A stretch of DNA of 64,000 bases, from assembly GCA_010279815.1 (NCBI GenBank), contig QEOQ01000670.1, positions 833,884-897,883 on the forward strand, read 5' to 3'. The DNA comes from Brachionus plicatilis. Taxonomy: Eukaryota > Rotifera > Eurotatoria > Ploima > Brachionidae. The notes below the pieces were generated by a model. That model was not told the DNA's origin and ran no database searches. It saw nothing but the letters and a program-made list of their open reading frames with translations. Below are positions 55,293 through 64,000 of this stretch, piece after piece (position 1 is the stretch's first letter; the number at the start of each line of letters is the position of its first letter). Made by a program: the position numbers and the translations under genes.

Positions 55293-58200
55293 TTTTTTTG
55301 TGTTATTTGTCTTAAAATTTTTTCAAAGTAAATTAAGAATATGTCAAAAAATTTTAAATTTTAAATTAACAAAAGCTTTAAATAAATAAAAAATTAACCT
55401 CAAGCAAATCGTCTAATTTACCAATTTATACTTAATTGGTCGTCATGGTGTTCGATAAGGACAGAAAAAAATAATTCATTACATTTTTAAGGATGCATTG
55501 ATATTAACAAAAGGATTAAATTTCTATTTTGTTGAAAAGGATCCTCAAATTGGTCAAAAAATTGAAAAAAATTTCAAAATAGTTACAAAAGTAAAAATGG
55601 CTAATTAAAAATAAATGTTATCTTAAAAAATGTTATGTTAAATAATTGAATTATTTTTTATCTTAAATTTTTTGAAAAAAATTCGAATAAATATTTTTGC
55701 CTTAAAAAATTAATCAATCATTTTATTTCAGTTACTATAGCAATTTTAAATTAAAAAATTTTATATTAATAAAAATTAAATTGAAAAAAAATATTGAATC
55801 AAGAATCTGATTTTAGAATTAGAAATTGCTCTCATTTTAAAAAAGCTAATGAGGAACAATTTGCTTTTTTTTTAATTTTAAACTGTCAAAACTTGAATTT
55901 GATTAAATTTAAATAAAAGTTTAAAATTATCAGTTCATTTAAATTTGAAATTAAATAAAAAATTTTTTAATAGAATTTAAATATCACTTATCCATTAATA
56001 ATAGCTGATAAATTCAAAGAAAAAAATACAACAGCTCAAATTTCTTAGGTTTTTTTATTTACTTGAGAATGCACATGATCATAGATTTAAATTGTTTGAG
56101 ATCTGTTCAAAAAATATCACATGGAGTATTAATAAACTTTTGTTAAATCGGTCATTAGATTCTCAAGAATTTTATATTTAAAAAAGCTTAAGTTTAAAAT
56201 TTTAAATTTAATAAAATTTTATTTGTTTAATTAATACTAAATGCTAAATTAAATAAACCAAGCTATTTTTTCGTATTTTTGTTGGTCGAACTAAAAATAT
56301 TTCTATAAAAAAGTAGGCTTTGACTTTTTCATTAATGAAAACAAATTTCTCTCTCTCCAAGTATAAAGGTTAAATTACTCGATTCGTGCTAAAAATCTCT
56401 TTAACCGAGAAAAATAAACTTAAATTTTTAAATTAATATGTCTTGGTAATTTAAATTTAAATAAAATTTTATTTTTATTAGTATCCTTCAAGTTTAATCC
56501 GAAGACAATCGAATTTTTGAAAATTATATAAAAACGCCTTCAAATTATTATTAATTATTTTCAGGTATGTATTTTTATTTCTTATAAATGATAATTATTC
56601 GAGTCAACAATAGATTTGGTGAAATTATTCAACCGTTTTCAGGAGTACCAATTAATTTGATCAAGCTAGAATTGAATTTAAAAAAATATGAAAAAAATGC
56701 TTTTGTAATTTTGTTTTCACTATTTTTTTGTCTAAACTGCGAATTCTTATCAATTAAAAAAATTTAAATTTAAGCGATAAAAAAATTTTTAAATTTAAAA
56801 TTTCTAATTTTTTTTTGATTATAAAAATGGTAAAATAAAACAAAAATGCCATCAAGCATTATTTAAAATTTTAAAAACATAATAAAATGATAATCATTTT
56901 TTAAGTTTCTAAAGTGTTTAGTTTGGAGTTTGCTCTCTTGGGTCCAAGACGAAAGCGTGTTAAAGTGTTTGAGTTTTCTCGGTAATTTTTTTTTTAAAAG
57001 CTGAGCTTAAGCGGTATCTTTGGGTGGGGGTTTGGGTTGCGAAATTTAAAATTTTTAAAAATTATAATTAGCCTAAATAATCATAAAAATGATAATGAAT
57101 GAGAGAAATTATCGATTTTTTTTAATTTAAACTTTTTAGTTGGTTATAAAAAATAGAGAATCTCAACTTACAATGGAGCAAAATATTTTATAAAAAAAAT
57201 ATGAAAATTTAAAAAAAGAAGATGAAAAATTTCTTTTTTTACAAATTTCATTTAGCTTTTTCTCTTCAAGTTTTTTCTTTTTCTTGTATTGATTTTATGT
57301 CAATAACGAGCTAAGAGGAAAAATTTGTTAAAAATATAAAATTATTTTTTTTAAAATTTTTATACTGGCTGTCTTTATGACGCAGACTTAAATTATAAAA
57401 TCAAGCATTATTAAAATTTAAATTTTTTAATTTTAATTCAATAGATTTTTAGCAATTTCTAGCTTTGATTTTCTAAGGGTCACTTTAGCCGACTTTCGGG
57501 TTGCATATAGGTAAAAAAAAATTCTTAAAAATAATATATAAGCAAATAGTTATAAACCATCACGCATTCTTTAAATGATTGCATATCTATTTAAATTTGG
57601 CATAGTTTGTGTAGTTTTCTTTAATTTTGGAGCAAAATTGAAATTAAATTAAATAGTTTCTGGTCATTTATTTTTAAAAGGCCATCTCGACATAATTGAT
57701 CTATTTTTCCGTATTAAAGTTTAAACTTTAATATAAGATTATTATTTGTTTCATGGATTAATCTATCAGTCGGAGATTTTTAATACAAATGTTAATAAGA
57801 CTTAATTTCCATTTTTTTTTAAATTATGGTATTTCTATTAATTAATTTTAAATTCTATTGATTTGAGCGTTGACGACGAGAACCATTTTTTTCAGTCAAA
57901 ATAATAAAATTTATTTAAATTTCATTTTATAAAGCAAATTTGTCTCTACGAGTTTGTTTGAAATTATTTTTAAAAAATCAATTAAGATTTTTTATGAGAA
58001 TAAATTAAGATAAAATAAATGATAAATTAAAAAATTTTTCATAATTTCTTACAAGGAATATTTTAAAGAGTAAACATAAATTTAGATTTTAATTTTTTAA
58101 TTTTGAGATTTTTATAGGAACGTTTGGGCAATTTTAAATATAAAATTTATAAGCACGAATAAGATGAATAAAAATCATACATTATTTATTTGATTTATAA

Positions 58201-61113
58201 TTTTAAAATAAAATATTTCCTTTTAGAAAATTTAAATTATCTTTGTACTGCATAATCTTTTTTCAAGAAATCTAAACAGAATTTTGGCATTTAAAAATGC
58301 ATGCTAAGTTAATCTTAAAATTATATTGTTCTATTCATAAGATAGAATAATCGAATTATAAGAGAAATTTTAAGTTTTTTATTTAAGATAATTTATCTTG
58401 TTTATGGCAATTTTCTTCAGAAATAGTACACATACTTTTTTTGTAAATCTAAAAATAATTTATATTTTTTTAAATCAAAATTTTGTTTATTTAATTGAAA
58501 TAAAATGAGAATTTAATTTTAGGCAAGAGCGAATTTTATCATATTATTTAATTCTATAGGATTGAATTGAAATTCTTTATAATTAATTTTTCAAAATTAT
58601 AATTTAAAAAAAATTTAAATTATAATTTAAAAATAGCATTTGTTTTCGATGATTGAACTGTTTGATCTAAAGCCAATTTTTCAAATTATGTTTATTGATA
58701 ATTTCGACCAGTGAAGTATATCTTTTTTTTTCCTCGATATTTTTCATTATTGATTTGATTTTATTTCTAAACCATATTCATAAAATTTTATTTATTTTTA
58801 GAAAAGAATGCATTTTTCTTCTCATTCAGCTCTTATTTACAGAATTAAAAAAGTTCCCAATTTTTTTTTCAAAAATTAAAAAATAAACTCTTTCCCATTC
58901 CTCTTAATTTTGTTCATTAATTTTTCCAGTTAATATTAGGTTTTTATTTTTAAAATTTTTCACGTGTGAGCTCAAGACAAGACATCTTGTTGTAATTGGA
59001 ACCAATTTTATTTTAAGATTAACTCAACGAGTACTTTAGAGTGGAAAACTCTCAATCAAATTAGCAACTAAAACAAGTTTCTAGTTTAAAGAAGAGATGA
59101 AAATTTTGATAAAAATTGGTATTCATGTATTTTTTAAATAACAATTGTCAAATTATGATAATAAAGTTTATTTTTTGTCTATTTCTTGGTAGCAGGTCGT
59201 GTCTAGGCTTTTTAAAAAAATTAATTAAAATCAAATTAAATGTCAGAAGATTTGTTTAATAGTATTTGACAAGACAAATATATTTATTAGGTCAATAGGT
59301 CGAAAATAGAGCTAAGGTTGCAGTGGCATGTTTTGCGAGCGTCTTAGATTAAGAAAAACTTCTAAATTATTAAGTGAAAATTTATAGACAGTCGTTTAAA
59401 TTGTCATATAATCATTTAAATGTCACTAAGTAATAATTTTTCTTATTAATTATATCAAATGTTTATAGTTTTGATCAATTTTAATATAGGCTTTTTTTTA
59501 ATTTTAAAATTATTTCGCAATTATACAGAAAATAAATTAAAAAAGCAAAAAAAATTCAATTTAAAATTTTTAATTTATCCAAGATTTTTGTTTACCTAAA
59601 AATTGATCTGTGGTTTCATTTAATAAAGGTTTAATCTAATCGATTAATATATTATTTAAAAAAAAAAACATTATAAAATTGGTAGAAAATTTTTTGGATA
59701 ATTCTGCACAGCTCTTAATTATTAATTGGAAAATCTTTAATATTTAACAATCATGATTAGGCTCGCGAATTTTTTGATCATTTAATTCTTTTATAAATTC
59801 ATAGATTTAAAACTATTTTTAACAAAATATTTTTAAAAAATACGAATTTTGTAATAATGTCAACAAAACATTTAATGACTTGTAAAGATAAGAATGGCTT
59901 ATTTTATATCCACTCGAGAAAAATTTTTTTCAAAAAATGTAATAAATAAATTAATTTTATGCTATGAAATCAGAGTTTGCAAAGATGGACTTTTAGAAAA
60001 AAATGTACAGAATTTTAATCTTGTTAAAAAAAAAGGGAAAAATATTTTATTTAGATTTGTTTAATTTATATGAGGTCAAGTAAAGTTCATTTATTTGAAA
60101 TTTTTTTCATTTATTATCGATATCAACCGATTTTTTTTAATTCTGTTTTTTTTTTTAATTTTTTTTCCTCAAGAATAATTAAGCTAAGCTAAATTTAAAA
60201 AATGTTGACATTTTTTATAATCTAAATTTTGCATTTTTAATCAATACAGTGACAATTTTCTTTCATTTTTTTTTAACTTAAATTTCCTCAACATTAATTT
60301 TTTTATCGACATTTTTTTTAACAATTTTTATTTGACTGCTATTTAAACCTAAAAAAAAAGAGATATGCACACACTTTGCCTTCAGGTCCCATATCCAATA
60401 TAACATTTAATATGAATTTTTTATTTAATCTACATTTAAAAACATATTCTTTTTTTAATTTATAATAATCTGAACTAGATTTTTAGTCCATTTTTTTCTC
60501 ATTTTCTTCTAGTCCTTTTATTAAAATATAATAATTAACATTGAGGAGCAAATTTTTTTTTTTGCAGTGGCGTAGTGCGTCAAAAGAGTGACATATTCAA
60601 AGTCTGAACAGGGCGTATTTGATAAAAGCCAGTTTATTTAAAAAAAAAAAAAGATAGATTTAATTTTGGGAAATTTTTATTTTTGTTTATTATTGTTATA
60701 AAAAAAGGGACAAAATATTTTCACAATTTGCATAATCTGAAAGCTGGCCGACACAAAATCGCTAATTTTGTAGCCGTTTATGCAGATGAGCAAAAAATTA
60801 ATAGTTTTATTTTTGTTAGAAAAAAAAAAAGGGGAAATAAAAAATTTCACATCAAAGTGTCAAAAACAAAAAAGTTGAACTCGGCTTAAATTAAATGTCC
60901 AGTATTGAGACTGTTGAATCATAAAAAAAAGGACGTTAATCCGTTCAGTAATAATTTAGCAAGAAAAAAAAATTAAAAAATCGATTTATTTTCTCCAATA
61001 TTTGCCCACAAGTTCACTCGAGTTCACTCCACTGTCCATTGCTAATTAATCAAATTATGTCTGAACTTAATTCTGATTGAACTCACGCGTACACACACTC
61101 TGCGCACAATCTG
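55293..61113. other. Gene-free AT-rich region
   Basis: About 5.8 kb of very AT-rich DNA. Short frames at 58695-58886 and 60683-60889 have skewed, low-complexity translations and no family signal. A G-rich patch (GGGTGGGGGTTTGGG, near 57020) and GCAGTGGCGTAGTGCG (near 60566) stand out, the latter like a transposon tip without a visible partner. No RNA gene was recognised. Confidence 0.55.
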
Positions 61114-61139
61114 CCCCCTCTCTCTCTCTCTCTCTCTCC
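61114..61139 (+). promoter_or_regulatory. (CT)n pyrimidine tract before the zinc-finger gene
   Basis: CCCCC followed by about ten CT units and further C/T-rich DNA to about 61163 lies roughly 180 bp before the ATG. CT/GA tracts are common at invertebrate promoters and can bind GAGA-type factors. It is the only such tract in the window. Confidence 0.45.
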
Positions 61140-61315
61140 ATTTCTCTTTCTCTCTTTCTTCTAACTCACGTTTTGATTAATTTTTTTAAATTTTCAAAAA
61201 TGGTGAAAAATTTATTTTAGTTGTTAAAACATTTTTAAGAAAATTGATTTAAAGCAAAAAAAAAAAATTATTTATTTAAAATAAAAGAAAAAAAAAAGTC
61301 AAGTCAAGTCAAAGA

Positions 61316-62737
61316 ATGGATTACGCGATGGAGGCGACCCGGGCGATCAACCCGGCCAACAGCGTGAGCACAAACGAGGACTCGGACGAGGAGGAGCTGT
61401 TCGACGAGGACGAGGAGGTGCCGATGCAGCAGCGGGCGGCCAAGACCAGACGCAAACAAGTGAAGCCGGTGCGCATCCTGAACGACAAGCCGGAGGCGGC
61501 CAGCGGCGCCCTCAAGCTCCAGTGCGGCTTCTGCGCCAGCCAATGTGACGACCTGAACACCCTCAAAAACCACTTGTACAAAGACCACATCGAACAAATT
61601 CTAAATCATCTGGTGAGCCAGTCGGCGCAGCCCAAGAGCCACTTGAGCGCCCACAAGCTCGAGACCTTCTGCACCATCTGCAAGAAAGAAGTGTGCAACA
61701 AGTACTTTCTCAAGTCGCACTTGCTCAACAAGCACGGCGTTCAGCTCGAAGACTATTTGGCGAGCAACACATCTAGCGAGCCGGCGCAGCCGTCCTCGCA
61801 GGCGGCGCTGTACGCGGCCGCAGTCGCCAACGAGCTCATCGAGAACCATGCCCAGCATTTGACCATGGCCACACTGGATCAGGCGGTAGCGCAGCGCCAC
61901 AGCCACGGCGCCCACTTTTCGCCCGCCAACTTTGACTACTTTCTCAACTCGTCGTCCAAGCTAATCGACGAACCAGCGTCGGCCAAAAAGGACGACGAGC
62001 CCACCGCCCTCCTCAACCAGTACCTGAGCATGGGCCTGCAGCCGGCGCCCCAGGGTGCCGAGACGAGCGCCGCGTCCAACACGTCCTGTGACCTGTGTCA
62101 GAAGCAGTTCTGCAACAAGTACTATTTGAAAAAGCACAAGATTGACGTGCACGGCCTCGAGCCCCACTCGGCCAAGTCAAACCACTCGATCGAGTCGGTG
62201 CAGGCCGCCGCCACTCTCTCCATGCTCATCAACCCCTTTCTGCTGCTGAATAACACACCGGCGCCCTCCACCGACTCGGCAAGTCCGGTCAAGGACGAGC
62301 CGGTCGCCAACGAGGACAAGGCGCCGGCCATCCCAGCGCCCCGTCCCGACCCGCCGCTCGCCGAGGAGATCGGCGCCGCCGAGCCCGACATTGCGTGCGA
62401 CATATGCGGCAAGTTTTTCAAGAATGCCGACTTTCTCAGCATGCACAAAATGAACAAGCACAAGCTGAAGCCGCTGAGCGACCTTCAGTCGAACGTGTTG
62501 TCCAGCGAGTCTTTTTGCGAGTACTGCAACAAGTCGTTTTGTAACAAGTACTTTTTGCGCACTCACATGAGCAAGGCGCACGGCAAAACGTTGATCATTG
62601 AGAGCGGACAAAATTCGATGCTTGACTCGGCCGACGACGAAACGTTCTTTGCGTCCAAGGTCGTCGACCGGGTCCAGTGTGACATCTGTCAAAAACAAGT
62701 ATGCAACAAGTATTTTCTGCGCACTCACAAGCAAAAA
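61316..62737 (+). CDS. C2H2 zinc-finger protein, first recognised exon, incomplete
   Basis: An exon of 474 codons ending at a GTAATT donor (62738), phase 0; the gene continues beyond the window. After an acidic start (DEDSDEEELFDEDEE) there are five full C2H2 fingers and the start of a sixth. Four (2, 3, 5, 6) share an unusual core CxxCxKxxCNKY[F/Y]L[K/R]xH, with a third Cys inside the finger. Fingers are separated by 60-110 residues of Ala/Ser/Pro-rich linker rather than in a tandem block. The exon is clearly GC-rich, in sharp contrast to its flanks. Probably a nuclear DNA-binding regulator; I do not recognise the ortholog. The true start could lie in an earlier exon. Confidence 0.8.
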
Positions 62738-62794
62738 GTAATTTTTTTTTTTTTTTTTCTAAAAAATTTTTTTAATTAAATTGAGGTTTTTTTT

Positions 62795-63450
62795 CTCTGC
62801 AAAATTTGTGCAAAAATTCTGCAAAACTGTGCAATTTTGCAGAAAGATGCACGTCACTTAAAAGTATTTAATTTAACTGCGCAATTTAATTGCAGAGTTT
62901 TTGCAGAGAAATTTAATCTAATGCCATTCTAAAGGGTATTAAGAAATTCAAATTAAACAAAAATTCTTTATTTTTTGATGAATAAAAATTATAGTTTATA
63001 AAATATGCTTAAAAAAATACTGCACCAAAAAAAAATTTTTTTTTACTTTAAACAAAATCGTTATTATTTTTTTTTTAGTAAATTAAACCAATAATCAATT
63101 TAAAAATTATTGATGTTTAATTTTTTGTCTTGTTAAAACATGAAAAAAAGAATTCAAGTAAAAAAGGTAGAACAAAGTATGTTGCACTTTATTGCAGTAT
63201 TTTTTTAAAGTATATTTAATTAATAACATCAGACATCAGACAGCTACCATAGCAAGTCTATAAATAGGCTTGCTCCGCAACTAATCTGCTGTAGCTTTTA
63301 TTATTATTATTAATTAACTTTAATTTTAATTCATCAAAAAAGGAAGAATTTTTGTTCAATTTGTATTTGAATTTTTACAATACCATTCAAAAGTTATAGA
63401 CAAAATACTATTTGATCTGATTTTTATGACCCTAAACTTCAAGATGTTTA
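62795..63450. mobile_element. Fold-back element, family C copy, interrupted
   Basis: The centre (GTGCAATTTTGCAGAAAGAT ... ACTGCGCAATTTAATTGCAG) and the right arm (ACCATTCAAAAGTTATAGAC ... CCTAAACTTCAAGATG) match the 38-kb copy. The left arm is mostly missing next to the zinc-finger exon. The right arm is split at 62935-63379 by a family D element. Confidence 0.75.
62935..63379. mobile_element. Nested fold-back element, family D copy
   Basis: Inverted arms (ATTCAAATTAAACAAAAATT ... ATACTGCAC and its complement) enclose AT-rich DNA. The right arm matches the 47.3-kb element. It is flanked by ATGCCATTCTAAAG (62921-62934) and ATACCATTCAAAAG (63380-63393), duplicated from a site present once in the 38-kb family C element. 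Confidence 0.7.
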
Positions 63451-64000
63451 TGATCTGTATGATTCACATGAACATTTTTTCTATGATTTAATACACCACC
63501 ACTGTTAATACATTACCAAATTGAATCAGTTTTACCATCGGTATTGTGAAATTTGATGTTAAATTTTGCAGAAATAAAAGCAGAATATTATTAGAATATA
63601 TTCTTCAACTAAAAGTCACTTTGTTTCATCTGCCGAACAAATTTTTGACAATTGGAACAAAACTTAAAAAATTTTTTCCTCTTGTTTTTGCAAAGTTTAG
63701 CATGAAATTTAATATTGATCGTCTTTTTTGATTTGAACATTAGAAGCACCATAAACGTCATTTTGACATCTTTTTTATTATTTCAAATTTTATTGAATAA
63801 GTATTAGTTAAATTTAAAATTCATTAAATTAAGAAAAATTGAAATTCGTCGGTTTGACATATTTTTAAAAATTTAAAAAAAAACAATATTAAACTTTTAT
63901 TTTCTTAAAATATTAAAATTTGCATTAAAAAACTTCTAAATTTTAATTTTTAATGCAAATACAAATATAAAGGATAAAACTCCCAAATCTGAGCATTAAG
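63451..64000. other. Window end, likely intron of the zinc-finger gene
   Basis: AT-rich DNA with no acceptor-plus-finger exon recognised. A short frame at 63546-63731 has no zinc-finger or other signal. The missing second histidine of finger 6 should come from an exon beyond the window. Confidence 0.5.

Noticed and set aside
60683..60889. 68-codon frame rich in Lys and Phe
   Set aside because: Composition follows the AT-rich background. No start context or family signal.

Overview
The window is nuclear DNA from a small-gened animal. The animal evidence is direct: spliced genes for MUL1, WDFY3/Alfy (BEACH-WD40-FYVE), a ZASP-like PDZ/ZM muscle-type protein, a CNPase-type enzyme, REXO2, a TK1-type thymidine kinase with a KEN box, and NAP1. 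Non-coding DNA is extremely AT-rich, while some exons are near or above half GC (estimated by eye). Introns fall into two classes. Eight are only about 47-68 nt with plain GT-AG ends, and the others run from about 0.56 kb to over 5 kb. The large ones are mostly filled with fold-back elements and decayed LINEs. I infer an AT-rich invertebrate, perhaps a lophotrochozoan such as a rotifer, but the phylum cannot be fixed from this sequence alone.

Layout. 0.1-1.2 kb: MUL1 (+), two exons. 1.3-6.2 kb: no gene; a tandem ~287-bp repeat split by a 303-bp hAT relic, then a ~760-bp tandem duplication. 6.2-20.8 kb: a four-exon coiled-coil/SxIP protein (+), whose introns hold a degenerate tandem array, three CR1/Jockey-like LINE relics, two fold-back elements and a TA-flanked mariner-type MITE. 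21.8-26.1 kb: ZASP-like gene (-), two exons. 28.1-28.3 kb: intron-containing tRNA-Ser(AGA) (-). 28.5-29.8 kb: CNPase-like gene (+), three exons. 32.3-49.9 kb: WDFY3 (+), seven exons, 3,274 aa by my splice model, with a LINE relic and an assembly gap in intron 4. 51.4-55.3 kb: a compact block with REXO2 (+), a 104-aa protein with a PP1-docking motif (-), thymidine kinase (+) and NAP1 (+). 55.3-61.3 kb: gene-free AT-rich DNA. 61.3 kb onward: the first recognised exon of a C2H2 zinc-finger gene (+), running off the window.

Exon models were made by reading splice sites and checking that phases join exactly. The WDFY3, CNPase, thymidine kinase, MUL1 and ZASP models all close in frame and agree with remembered family sequences. 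No prokaryotic features and no CRISPR are present. The most notable points are the strict small-intron class, the conserved short motifs (LIR in WDFY3, KEN in TK, SxIP pair, three ZM-like motifs, RVxF), a CNPase outside vertebrates, and a crowded set of palindromic elements, one nested in another with matching target duplications.
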